A DNA stretch of 64,000 bases, taken from the NCBI RefSeq assembly GCF_014077005.1, contig NZ_JACGVC010000050.1:1-64000 (forward strand), written 5' to 3'. A program made the translations under genes and the position numbers. Source of the DNA: Colwellia sp. MB3u-45. Its GTDB lineage: Bacteria > Pseudomonadota > Gammaproteobacteria > Enterobacterales > Alteromonadaceae. Below are positions 8,411-15,494 of this stretch, piece after piece. How positions within the stretch are numbered: the first letter of the stretch is position 1; every line of letters starts with the position of its first letter. The notes beneath the pieces are model-generated. The model saw only the letters and a list, made by a program, of their open reading frames with translations. It did not search any database and was not told where the DNA came from.

Positions 8411-8488
8411 TAATACTAAAAGTGAATACAATGGTGCTTAAATTAATGAACAAGGATCAGTGTATTTAACTTGACGTGGGGAGTCATA

Positions 8489-8538
8489 CCAACGCCCCAT
8501 TAAGAGGCTAAATTTAGTCCTACTTAATTGCCTTGTTA
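8489..8538 (-). other. short attC site (about 50 bp) next to the IS
   Basis: Minus strand starts CTAACAAGGCAATTAAGTAGG and ends TAGCCTCTTAATGGGGCGTT. The arms GGCAATTAAGTAGG and CCTCTTAATGGGGC pair imperfectly. The GTTGGCT inner arms of the long sites are missing. The gene upstream reads its last codons through this site. Confidence 0.7.
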
Positions 8539-8858
8539 GGTGTTAATAGCGATGTAGTTAAAATCTCTATTTTATCGGTTGCATTTGAACAATATTTGCT
8601 AAACGCATTACTGAGGGCTAACTCGCTAGTTCGTTGATAGTTGAATGAATAATTAATTAACTGGTTAACTTCATTCTGTGAGGGCAGTTTTCTTAAAAAG
8701 CTTTTTAATGTATTAGCTTCATTTATATTTCTCGATAATTCATGTGCAACGTAACATTGCGCTAACTCTTTTGTAAGATCGTAGTTTTCCTCGTTGCTTT
8801 TAGCTAATGCATTTGGAATGTATGTAATTACCGCTAATAAAAGTATGTATTTAGTCAT
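8520..8858 (-). CDS. small exported protein, cassette gene
   Basis: A 112-aa protein with a clear N-terminal signal peptide (MTKYILLLAVITYIPNALA, cleavage after ALA), then a helical, mildly acidic mature part with two cysteines (CYVAHEL, KYCSNATDK) that could form a disulfide. No family is recognised. AAGGA lies ten bases upstream of the ATG. Its stop codon TAG lies inside the attC, so the last residues NKAIK are encoded by the recombination site. Confidence 0.65.
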   Translation of the reverse strand: MTKYILLLAVITYIPNALAKSNEENYDLTKELAQCYVAHELSRNINEANTLKSFLRKLPSQNEVNQLINYSFNYQRTSELALSNAFSKYCSNATDKIEILTTSLLTPNKAIK

Positions 8859-8921
8859 TATAAAAGTCCTTATTTAAAAATTCATTATTTAGTATAGAAC
8901 AATTTGAATGTTAATAAACAC

Positions 8922-9002
8922 CAACGCCCCAATAAGGGGCTAAAATAAGCGACGCAGGAGCAAACAGCCAACTGTTTTTTGTCCTGCTTTAATGACTTGT
9001 TA
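8922..9002 (-). other. attC recombination site
   Basis: Minus strand CTAACAAGTCATTAAAGCAGG to TAGCCCCTTATTGGGGCGTTGG, with a GTTGGCTGTTTGCTCC centre and GCGTCGCTTATTTTAGCC; about 81 bp. Confidence 0.8.
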
Positions 9003-9009
9003 GCCGTAT

Positions 9010-9309
9010 TTAACTCTGTAGAAGAAATCTACGAAGATCTCGCTCATGACGCATGACATGTAAAATATAAACTTTGTCACTATCCACTTTATAGAAAATA
9101 CGACAAGGATTAACATTAACTTCACGGTAATTTAAGTTGCTTAATTCAAGTGGCCTTTTACCTGATTCAGGATGATCTTCTAGCCTAGATATTTTATCAA
9201 ATATTTTGTGAGTCAATTTCTTAGCCGCATCAATATTACTTAAAGCAATATACTCAGCAATATCGTTTAAATCATCAAGAGCTGGAGATGTCCAAATTAT
9301 TTCAGCCAT
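9010..9309 (-). CDS. RelE/ParE family toxin
   Basis: A 99-aa type II toxin: MAEIIWTSPALDDLNDIAEY start, HPESGKRP loop, NPCRIFYKVDSDKVYILHVMRHERD towards the end, which is the ParE/RelE fold pattern with conserved Arg, Tyr and His-Glu-Arg region. It would act on gyrase (ParE) or ribosome-bound mRNA (RelE); the sequence alone does not settle which. Its start overlaps the antitoxin stop by 13 bp, so the pair is translated as one unit. Toxin-antitoxin cassettes are known to stabilise large integron arrays. Confidence 0.85.
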   Translation of the reverse strand: MAEIIWTSPALDDLNDIAEYIALSNIDAAKKLTHKIFDKISRLEDHPESGKRPLELSNLNYREVNVNPCRIFYKVDSDKVYILHVMRHERDLRRFLLQS

Positions 9310-9554
9310 TTGCCCATTTTCTCTTTTGCTTCTTGATTCGAGAATGTATTACCGTTTTTAATTGCTTGCTCACCGCGTGCAACACCCTCAAGAATTGCCA
9401 TTCGTTGTTGCATAAATTCATAATCTTCAACATCAACTAAATAAGCTGATGGTTGGCCATGCTCAGTAATTAACACTGGTTCTTTAGATATGTGGAGATC
9501 AGCTAAAATTTTGGTCGCTTGACGCTTAAGTGTCGTAACAAGTTCAACTCTCAT
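9297..9554 (-). CDS. Phd/YefM family antitoxin
   Basis: An 85-aa antitoxin with the Phd/YefM N-terminal DNA-binding fold (RVELVTTLKRQATKILADLH, PVLITEHGQPSAYLVDVEDYEFM) and an extended, charged C-terminal tail that would wrap the toxin. It is the first gene of the pair and presumably represses its own promoter. AGGAT stands just upstream of the ATG, which is within the cassette's own leader. Confidence 0.85.
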   Translation of the reverse strand: MRVELVTTLKRQATKILADLHISKEPVLITEHGQPSAYLVDVEDYEFMQQRMAILEGVARGEQAIKNGNTFSNQEAKEKMGKWLK

Positions 9555-9830
9555 GGTAAATCCTATTTAGAACTCAAATAATGTATCACTATAGTATCAC
9601 ACAAACTTGAGGTTACAACTATACGGCTAACGAGCCTGTAGAATTACTCGTTTTTATTATAATTATTTAATCAAAATACTCTAACTGGATTATTTTCTTT
9701 TAACAATCAAAAACGTTTACGTTTTTGGCGATTTTAATTTTTGCATTGTTAAATATTAAATAATGGGGAATGTCTTTCTTACTCTATGTTTTTAGACGGT
9801 TTTAATGGTGTGATGATGGGATTTCAAGCC
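9555..9830. other. cassette leader and IS1182-type end without gene
   Basis: Bases 9626-9665 repeat the first 40 bases of the 150-bp leader (TAACGAGCCTGTAGAATTACTCG, cf. TAACGAACTTGTAAAATAACTCG). After that the similarity stops. A short hairpin AAAAACGTTTACGTTTTT lies near 9709-9726. The remainder probably belongs to the non-coding end of the IS1182-type remnant that follows. Confidence 0.4.
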
Positions 9831-9933
9831 CTAATACAGGCTAATTCTTAACTTCTCAATGTTATGAACAAGGCAATACAGTTGCCATTGAGTATTCACT
9901 TTTTCTTGTCCGCGCAACGTGAATTTATTCATG
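9831..9933 (-). pseudogene. C-terminal remnant of an IS1182-family transposase
   Basis: Minus-strand translation up to the TAG at 9831-9833 gives MNKFTLRGQEKVNTQWQLYC, then LVHNIEKL, which is the conserved C-terminal segment of IS1182-family transposases (K-FTLRG-EKV-QW-LYCLVHNI-K). Everything upstream has been cut off at the left end of the IS3-type element at 9934. Confidence 0.75.
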
Positions 9934-9967
9934 TGATCTTCCCCCGATAAAACGGACACATTTTTTA

Positions 9968-10861
9968 TCACGCCGCTATAGCTTCATATTCCATCGGTGA
10001 ACAATAGTTTATACCTGAATGCATCCTCAACGCATTGTAGTATTTGTTGATGTAACTGCCAAGCGTTCCCCGTAATTCCTTATCGCTTTTAAAAATATTA
10101 CCGCGAATAACTTCTGTTTTCATTGAATGAAAAAATGACTCCATATGGGCATTGTCCGTACATTTCCCTGCTCGACTCAAGCTATGAATTATCCCATGTC
10201 GTTTCAATACTTTTTGATAAACTTGCCCTCGATATTCTACACCTCTATCGGTATGGAGCATTAAATCACCTGGCGGTTTACGTTTCTTAATCGCATTTTT
10301 TAGTGTCCGTTTGGTGACTTCCATGGTTCTATTTTTATCTAAACTCCAACTAATAATACGCCGTGAGTATAAATCCATGATGACCGATAAATAACGCCAT
10401 ACGCCTTTCACTTTCACTTTCAAATACGTGACATCGGCTACCCATACTTTATCTTTAACCAATGGCACTTCACCATCAGGTCGTAAATTTTTTCCTGTGG
10501 TAAGAAAGCGCTTATAAAGCGCAGAGCGTGTTGTCACTCTCATCACTCTAGCAACTAGCCCAAGCGCACGATACAAGCGTTCAACACGTTTCTTACCGAT
10601 ATTGTATCCTTGCTTTTGTAGGGTCTTAAATATGCGAGGACTACCATAGCGCCCTTTATACTCGGTGAATATTTGTTGGATTTTTTGTTTAAGCTCCACA
10701 TCTTCTATCGCACGGGCACTCGGTTGACGTTCACGCCAATCGTAATAGCCACTTTTAGATACATCAAAAAATTCCAGTAACCTCACGACCTTTATATCGG
10801 CTCTGAGTTTTTCGATGCATCGATATCGGCTTGATGTTCTTCCCCAAGAAACCTTTGCCAC
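9968..10861 (-). CDS. IS3-family transposase OrfB (DDE catalytic part)
   Basis: A 297-aa HTH_21 plus rve integrase-core protein. DDE residues: VWADVTYLKV (first Asp), LHTDRGVEYRG (second Asp) and AHMESFFHSMKTE (Glu). N-terminal FDVSKSGYYDWRERQPS and YGSPRIFKTL are typical of OrfB. It begins at a GTG that overlaps the slippery run in orfA, so the active transposase is likely an OrfAB fusion. It looks complete. Confidence 0.9.
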   Translation of the reverse strand: MAKVSWGRTSSRYRCIEKLRADIKVVRLLEFFDVSKSGYYDWRERQPSARAIEDVELKQKIQQIFTEYKGRYGSPRIFKTLQKQGYNIGKKRVERLYRALGLVARVMRVTTRSALYKRFLTTGKNLRPDGEVPLVKDKVWVADVTYLKVKVKGVWRYLSVIMDLYSRRIISWSLDKNRTMEVTKRTLKNAIKKRKPPGDLMLHTDRGVEYRGQVYQKVLKRHGIIHSLSRAGKCTDNAHMESFFHSMKTEVIRGNIFKSDKELRGTLGSYINKYYNALRMHSGINYCSPMEYEAIAA

Positions 10862-11166
10862 TTTTTTAGGATATACAGCTCCTCCTTGAGTTGTTTGTTT
10901 TCGCGTTCAAGTTGTTGCTCTTTGGTGAGCACTTTTTTGGTTTTTTTTTGACCCGCTACTTTTTTACGTTTATCCACCACAATGATCCCTTCACGATACT
11001 CTTTTCGCCATCGTGACATCATAAATGGGTGTATGTCGAGTTTTTCAGCAACGGATTTTATGGTGACGCTGACAACAAAACTCAGTTGTACAGCGTTGAC
11101 TTTAAAGTCGTTTGAATACTTCCAAGTACGCCTTGGATTGTTGTACTTTGGCATAGAACACCTCAT
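10792..11166 (-). CDS. IS3-family transposase OrfA
   Basis: A 124-aa helix-turn-helix protein (YSNDFKVNAVQLSFVVSVTI, VAEKLDIHPFMMSRWRKEYREG) followed by a leucine-zipper-like coiled coil (LTKEQQLERENKQLKEELYILKK). It binds the IS ends. A classical AAAAAAG slippery heptamer at 10861-10867 (minus strand) in its last quarter allows a -1 shift into orfB. Confidence 0.9.
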   Translation of the reverse strand: MRCSMPKYNNPRRTWKYSNDFKVNAVQLSFVVSVTIKSVAEKLDIHPFMMSRWRKEYREGIIVVDKRKKVAGQKKTKKVLTKEQQLERENKQLKEELYILKKWQRFLGEEHQADIDASKNSEPI

Positions 11167-11208
11167 CTTTAGTTAGATTTTGGTGTCCGTTAAAGCGGGG
11201 GAAGATCA

Positions 11209-11231
11209 TCACCTGCTTGAATGGCTTGTTA
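11209..11231 (-). other. attC half-site cut by the IS3-type element
   Basis: Plus strand CACCTGCTTGAATGGCTTG then TTAT is the outer end of an attC (compare CCTGCTTTAATGACTTGTTA at the intact site 8922-9002). The other half is missing. It is the attC of the cassette with the DUF2306-like gene. Confidence 0.7.
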
Positions 11232-11241
11232 TGCTCTGTAT

Positions 11242-11895
11242 CTATTGACTCAACTTACCACTTAAAAGAGTAGAACCCTTCCCAATTACATCTTTTCTTT
11301 TGTCAAACCACTTCGTAAATAATACGCGAATTAGCCAATAAAAAATTATTACAATTAACAAATAAATCGGTAAGTTTGCATCAATGAAATTAGGCCATTT
11401 ATCTGATGTATTCGCAACAAAGGAAAGTACCGCTCCTAGTAATGCATAACACATACGCCACAGATGTCGCGCAATACGATGAGCACCGGATATTCCACCA
11501 CGTATAATCATATTCAAATCGAGAAGTGCTGCAAGTAAAGCAACACTTCCAAATATATAAAACATAGTAACCATGAAGCCTGGTTCTGAAGTGATTGCAG
11601 CATAAAAGAAATTCGCACTTATAACTGAAATGACAATAAACGCTACTATGTCAAAAACACCTATTTTCTTTTCTGGCATCAGAACTATAACCCATGCTGT
11701 TGAAGCGAAGTACACAGATGAAATAGCGATCGTAGGGTCATCGGCAAAATAGGCCCCACTTCCTGCCATTAGTAACAATGAAAAGAAAAACAAATTACCA
11801 CTATACCTATGTAATTTTTCTCCTTTAGAGAAGATCAAAGCGCCTATACCAAATAATAGTACAAATGAACCTGCGATGATGTGAAACAAAAGCAT
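11242..11895 (-). CDS. DUF2306-like multi-pass membrane protein
   Basis: A 217-aa protein with about six or seven hydrophobic helices. It starts MLLFHIIAGSFVLLFGIGAL and contains KGEKLHRYSGNLFFFSLL and AHRIARHLWRMCYALLGAVLSF, the histidine-bearing helices characteristic of the DUF2306 family of putative inner-membrane proteins. Function unknown. It is the only gene of its cassette. Confidence 0.7.
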   Translation of the reverse strand: MLLFHIIAGSFVLLFGIGALIFSKGEKLHRYSGNLFFFSLLLMAGSGAYFADDPTIAISSVYFASTAWVIVLMPEKKIGVFDIVAFIVISVISANFFYAAITSEPGFMVTMFYIFGSVALLAALLDLNMIIRGGISGAHRIARHLWRMCYALLGAVLSFVANTSDKWPNFIDANLPIYLLIVIIFYWLIRVLFTKWFDKRKDVIGKGSTLLSGKLSQ

Positions 11896-11953
11896 AATAA
11901 TTCCCTTTAATAAACTTTAGATAATATAAACCTGACCATCAGGCTTAAGAGCA

Positions 11954-12047
11954 TAACGCCTCACTAAGAGGCAAAAAATTGTTGGTTAAAATTAGCGACG
12001 AAGGAGCAAAAAGCCAACTGTTTTTTGTCCTTTTGAGTGACTTGTTA
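11954..12047 (-). other. attC recombination site
   Basis: Minus strand CTAACAAGTCACTCAAAAGG to GCCTCTTAGTGAGGCGTTA, with GTTGGCTTTTTGCTCCTTCG centre; about 94 bp. Confidence 0.85.
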
Positions 12048-12058
12048 GCATGATGTCC

Positions 12059-13084
12059 TTAAGTCTCAACCGAATTATTCTTTCCTAGCTGGATCTTTAA
12101 CGCATCTCTAATTTTGTACAGAGTTGATTTATTGCCGTCACTAGACATTAGTATTATTGTATAGTCGTTTTTAAAATCAGAATGTTTGATTGTGTGATGG
12201 CTAGGATTAGAACCATCATGCTCCCAATAGACAATACTTCCATGTTTATCGTTGTAAAACTTCCCAAAGTCAAAGTAAGCGCGATTACGCTTCCCGGATA
12301 ATTCATCACCTAGCAAGGTCTTTTTTATCTTCTCGATGGGCAGAAGTAAGGAACCCCTTAAGGCAGTTTCAAATTTTAACAAGTCGAGTGGTGTAACATA
12401 TAAAGTCACCCCATTCACAGCAGTTGGATAGTCACCTGTTACTTTTAACTTGGAAAGATTATTAGCATCTACTTGAAAATATGAATCAGTCATTCCTGCA
12501 ACATCGAAAATAAACTCTTTAGCAAAATTAGAATAAGTGTCGCCCGTTATTCTCTCTACAATCAAAGCTCGCACAACTACATTTAAATTTGTATAAAGAT
12601 AATCATTTCCAGGTTCGAAAGCTAGAGTGCTATTTTTCATCTGCTTTATCACATCGGAAGTATCAATATATTTTTCCCATTTGACCTTAGGTAAACCTGA
12701 AGTATGAGTAAGTATATGCTCTACAGTTATATTTTTTGCCCAAAAAGGAAAACCTGGTATATAGTCAGAAATGCTGTCTTCATAACTTAATTTCCCTTGC
12801 TCAACGAGCTGCATAATCGATATGGTAGTAAACTCTTTACCTACTGAGCCTGGGCAAAACAAGTGTTTGTTTGATATTGGGGTTGTCCTATCATCATCGG
12901 AAAACCCTATATTTTCATGAAAAATCATACGTCCATCTTTACTTATCAAAACGGTGCCATTAAACCCAGTATTTGCAATCGTTTCTTCAACAACATTATG
13001 ATATTGAATATCTTTTTCGGATTCTACCGCAAGAACAATTGGGCAAAAAACTATCATCCATATTAATAAAAACATTTGTCTCAT
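12059..13084 (-). CDS. serine hydrolase of the beta-lactamase (class C/PBP-like) family
   Basis: About 341 aa with a signal peptide (MRQMFLLIWMIVFCPIVLA) and the active-site set of the family: S-x-x-K (SVGK, about residues 80-83), Y-x-N (YTN, about 164-166), the VEHILTHTSGLP segment and a HDGS box near residue 280 in place of KTG. Relatives are esterases, D-peptidases or beta-lactamase-like enzymes in the periplasm; resistance cannot be inferred. I prefer this start because AGGA lies eight bases upstream; two earlier ATGs at 13102 and 13093 overlap the neighbouring attC end. It is the largest cassette gene here. Confidence 0.8.
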   Translation of the reverse strand: MRQMFLLIWMIVFCPIVLAVESEKDIQYHNVVEETIANTGFNGTVLISKDGRMIFHENIGFSDDDRTTPISNKHLFCPGSVGKEFTTISIMQLVEQGKLSYEDSISDYIPGFPFWAKNITVEHILTHTSGLPKVKWEKYIDTSDVIKQMKNSTLAFEPGNDYLYTNLNVVVRALIVERITGDTYSNFAKEFIFDVAGMTDSYFQVDANNLSKLKVTGDYPTAVNGVTLYVTPLDLLKFETALRGSLLLPIEKIKKTLLGDELSGKRNRAYFDFGKFYNDKHGSIVYWEHDGSNPSHHTIKHSDFKNDYTIILMSSDGNKSTLYKIRDALKIQLGKNNSVET

Positions 13085-13104
13085 ATTGAACATCCTAATC
13101 ATGC

Positions 13105-13199
13105 TAACGCCGCAATAAGCGGCTAAGTAATAGTTGGCTAAAATGTGTAGCGAAGCGAAACGCAGCCAACTATTGCGTGTCCGTTTGATTGCCTTGTTA
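13105..13199 (-). other. attC recombination site
   Basis: Minus strand CTAACAAGGCAATCAAACGG to AGCCGCTTATTGCGGCGTTA, centre GTTGGCTGCGTTTCGCTTCG. Identical over its whole length to the site at 15400-15494. Confidence 0.9.
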
Positions 13200-13487
13200 G
13201 TTGCTGGTAGTTAAAACCACTAATATTACAATAAGTTATCATGTTAAAGAGGCAGGAGGAAGAACCAAAGAACCTTTCCGCAATAGACACCTAAACATGA
13301 ACTTTGAGCCTTAAAAAAACTAAAGCGATTAAAACTATTAAACTGCGAAAGGCGAAAACTGGGTTGGGAAAAAAGGAAGCTAGATTGAACGACACTTCCA
13401 TTGCCAAACCAAAGAATTGAACCAAACGCAAAACTATGCGATTTGCACTAAACGATAAATAAAATCATTCGATTTAGTGCGGACAAC
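13200..13487 (-). repeat. gene-less integron cassette, copy 1
   Basis: About 290 bp between two attC sites with no plausible gene. It is nearly identical to 15495-15780. A hairpin lies at the cassette 5' end (minus strand GCACTAAATCGA paired with TCGTTTAGTGC, one bulge). A 35-codon minus frame exists here but is frameshifted in the other copy (20 versus 21 bases near 13340), which argues against a protein. It may carry a promoter or a small RNA. Confidence 0.75.
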
Positions 13488-13577
13488 TAACGCCCTGTTA
13501 AGGGGCAAATTGTAGTTGGCTATAATGTGAGCGGAGCGAAACAGCCAACTGTAATTTGTCCCGCTTGAACAGCTTAT
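13488..13577 (-). other. attC recombination site bordering an IS110 element
   Basis: Minus strand from TATAAGCTGTTCAAGCGGG to GCCCCTTAACAGGGCGTTA with GTTGGCTGTTTCGCTCC centre. The lipoprotein cassette on the far side of the IS (15121) has only an R''-like end (GTTGTTATA) next to its stop, so this body is most simply its attC, split by the IS. Confidence 0.75.
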
Positions 13578-13624
13578 AGTTCGACCAAGCCACTTAATTC
13601 AATAAAGTAACTTACTATTAGATT

Positions 13625-13715
13625 AGGTGGAACATGCTTCTGTTGGTTACGAATATTGAATTTCAAACATCCAATGTTTCTAACAAGACGTTCGAGCCAA
13701 CAGAGCAACTCATTT
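13625..13715 (+). ncRNA. candidate bridge RNA of the IS110-group element
   Basis: CTGTTGG (13640-13646) pairs with CCAACAG (13697-13703), and AAACAT (13665-13670) pairs with ATGTTT (13674-13679) as an apical hairpin. They enclose an internal loop with TTACGAATATTGAATTTC on the 5' side and CTAACAAGACGTTCGAG on the 3' side. CTAACAAG is also how most attC sites here begin on the minus strand, i.e. it is complementary to CTTGTTAG on the plus strand. The stem-loop is visible; the role as bridge RNA is inferred from family knowledge. Confidence 0.4.
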
Positions 13716-13819
13716 CAAAACGCATACTCAGGGATCGCCCACCACGACTATCTATAAGACCTGCGAGAAACGAGATTTAAGCACATTCCATCTATAACTT
13801 TACTCGCTGGAGCATCAAA

Positions 13820-15082
13820 ATGAAAGAATATAACGTCGATGATTTCGCTGCCCTTATTGGGATCGATTGGGCTGACAAAAAACATGATATTTGTGAGCAC
13901 CCAAAAAACACTGAACAATATCACTACACCGTTATAAAACATAAACCCGAAGCGCTTCAAAAATGGGCAATGGATCTTAAATGGCGTTATCCCGATCAGA
14001 AAATTGCTATTGTGTGTGAACTTAAAAAAGGTCCTTTAATTTATGCGCTCGCAAAATATGACCACCTCGTCTTATTTACGGTGAATCCATCCGCGGTCGC
14101 AAATTACCGCAAAGCATTCACGCCTAGCGGCGCAAAAAATGACCCGACCGATGCATTCATACAAGTTGAAATGATTAAATTTCACATAGATAAACTCTCA
14201 GTGATAGTACCTGAATCAACATCAATGAGAGCATTAGCGCAACTGGTTGAGTATCGTCGTAGTTTAGTACAAGATAGCGTCGATTTATCAAATAAAATAA
14301 CCGCAACTTTGAAGAACTACTACCCTCAAGCGCTTGAATGGTTTAAAGAAAAAGATACCTTTATCTTTTGTGATTTCATCAGTCAATGGCCATCGCTCAC
14401 CGCAGTTAAAAAAGCCAGAAAGCAAACCTTATTAGACTTCTTTAATCGTCACAACTCACATTATGAAACCGTCAATAATGCTCGATTACTTAGCATTAAA
14501 GCAGCCGTTCCGTTAACCGAAGATGAAGGTGTAATAGCCCCTAATCAACTGTTAGTGGAAGTGCTTATCGCACAATTCAAGGTGTTGCTTACGGGTATTG
14601 AACAATTGGATAAAGCAATAAAACAGCTGTATAAAAAACAACAAGACAAGGCTATTTTTGATAGTTTACCTGGCGCAGGTCCACAACTAGCACCGCGCTT
14701 ATTAGTCGCTTTTGGGCACAATAGAGAACGTTATACGGATGCTTCACAGATGCAGAAGTATGCGGGTATTGCACCCGTTATTGAAAGCAGCGGTAAAAAG
14801 ACATGGACACATTGGCGCTATAGTTGTCCTACTTTTTTAAGGCAAACGTTTGTTGAATGGGCTGGTTTTTCGATACGATATTCATTCTGGGCGAAGGCTT
14901 ATTATGAGCAACAAAAAAGTAAAGGAAAGCCACATAATAGTATTATAAGAGCACTGGCTTTCAAGTGGATCAGGATCGTATTTAGGTGCTGGAAGACCAA
15001 TACTCCTTACGACGAATCAAAATATTTAGAAGCACTGAAACGAAGAGGTTCGCCGCTGTTAAAATTTGCAATAAATAGCTAA
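13820..15082 (+). CDS. IS110-family transposase (IS110 group)
   Basis: Full-length 420-aa recombinase: N-terminal RuvC-like DEDD domain with IGIDWADKKHDI, VCELKKGPLIYAL and GAKNDPTDAFIQVEM, a coiled-coil linker, and a C-terminal Tnp_20 domain with FDSLPGAGPQLAPRLLVAFG, MQKYAGIAPVIESSGKKTW carrying the catalytic Ser region, and FVEWAGFSIRYSFWAKAYY. GGAG precedes the ATG by nine bases. It cuts DNA as a guide-RNA-directed serine/DEDD recombinase. No disruption is seen, so it may be active. Confidence 0.9.
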   Translation: MKEYNVDDFAALIGIDWADKKHDICEHPKNTEQYHYTVIKHKPEALQKWAMDLKWRYPDQKIAIVCELKKGPLIYALAKYDHLVLFTVNPSAVANYRKAFTPSGAKNDPTDAFIQVEMIKFHIDKLSVIVPESTSMRALAQLVEYRRSLVQDSVDLSNKITATLKNYYPQALEWFKEKDTFIFCDFISQWPSLTAVKKARKQTLLDFFNRHNSHYETVNNARLLSIKAAVPLTEDEGVIAPNQLLVEVLIAQFKVLLTGIEQLDKAIKQLYKKQQDKAIFDSLPGAGPQLAPRLLVAFGHNRERYTDASQMQKYAGIAPVIESSGKKTWTHWRYSCPTFLRQTFVEWAGFSIRYSFWAKAYYEQQKSKGKPHNSIIRALAFKWIRIVFRCWKTNTPYDESKYLEALKRRGSPLLKFAINS

Positions 15083-15120
15083 TTTAAACTTGTTGTCCAC
15101 CTCAGGGCGTGTTGTTATAT

Positions 15121-15378
15121 TTATTTATTACTTGCATCACTGATATGTTTTTTTAAAGATTCTACTTGCGCTTCACAAGACTTTCTTTTATCACCTGTCA
15201 TATCTGAACATTTTCGAGAAGAGTCTCCGTCATTAGTAATCATATCTTCAGTAGCTGCTATTGCTAAACATACAGGGGTTAAGGATCCGCAACTAGCCGC
15301 TGAATTATAACTTGGATTAGAACTACAACCGCTTAATCCGACAACCCACAATAAAGAAAGTAATTTGGTAAATGACAT
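15121..15378 (-). CDS. small lipoprotein, cassette gene
   Basis: About 85 aa with a lipoprotein signal peptide and lipobox (LLWVVGLSGC, Cys at about residue 18). The mature part has four further cysteines (ASCGSLTPVC, RKCSDMTGDKRKSCEAQ). The C-terminal half resembles the other lipoprotein cassette at 15875 (pattern SS-KC, D-R/K-x-C, a Q-V stretch, and SS/SN-K end), so the two may be related. The ATG at 15378 has GGAG nine bases upstream; the TTG at 15393 is less likely. Confidence 0.65.
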   Translation of the reverse strand: MSFTKLLSLLWVVGLSGCSSNPSYNSAASCGSLTPVCLAIAATEDMITNDGDSSRKCSDMTGDKRKSCEAQVESLKKHISDASNK

Positions 15379-15399
15379 ATCCGTATGCTCCAATAAATA

Positions 15400-15494
15400 T
15401 AACGCCGCAATAAGCGGCTAAGTAATAGTTGGCTAAAATGTGTAGCGAAGCGAAACGCAGCCAACTATTGCGTGTCCGTTTGATTGCCTTGTTA
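15400..15494 (-). other. attC recombination site
   Basis: Same sequence as the site at 13105-13199; belongs to the second copy of the gene-less cassette. Confidence 0.9.

Larger units (their letters stand above)
6912..8488 (+). mobile_element. IS1111-type IS110-family element inserted at the attC core end
   Basis: Perfect 11-bp subterminal inverted repeats TGACTCCCCAC at 6922-6932 and GTGGGGAGTCA at 8476-8486 bound a transposase and a long non-coding 3' end (8171-8475), the layout of the IS1111 group. The element lies between the leader CTACAGCC and AACGCCCC of the attC of the next cassette, i.e. at the R' recombination end of attC. IS1111-attC elements are known for that preference. Exact termini are uncertain by a few bases. 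Confidence 0.8.
9934..11208 (-). mobile_element. IS3-family insertion sequence, complete
   Basis: 1275 bp bounded by terminal inverted repeats: TGATCTTCCCCCGATAAAAC at the left end and TGATCTTCCCCCGCTTTAAC (minus strand) at the right, both continuing GGACAC. Contains orfA and orfB in overlapping frames. No matching target duplication is seen (ATG on the left, TCA on the right), and the flanks are unrelated (IS1182 remnant left, attC half right), so a deletion or recombination has occurred next to it. Confidence 0.85.
13575..15113 (+). mobile_element. IS110-group insertion element, apparently intact
   Basis: A 420-aa transposase with about 240 bp of non-coding sequence before it and only some 30 bp after it, the layout of the IS110 group (guide RNA in the left end). 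No terminal inverted repeats are seen, as expected. Left boundary lies just after CAGCTT or CAGCTTATA of the attC, right boundary within GTGTTGTTATATT; exact ends cannot be set by eye. Confidence 0.7.

Noticed and set aside
12059-13084. Beta-lactamase resistance cassette
   Set aside because: Only the general serine hydrolase motifs are present and the third motif is HDGS rather than KTG; esterase or peptidase is equally likely.
13345-13452. 35-codon minus frame inside the gene-less cassette
   Set aside because: No ribosome site, and the frame is shifted in the second copy of the cassette.
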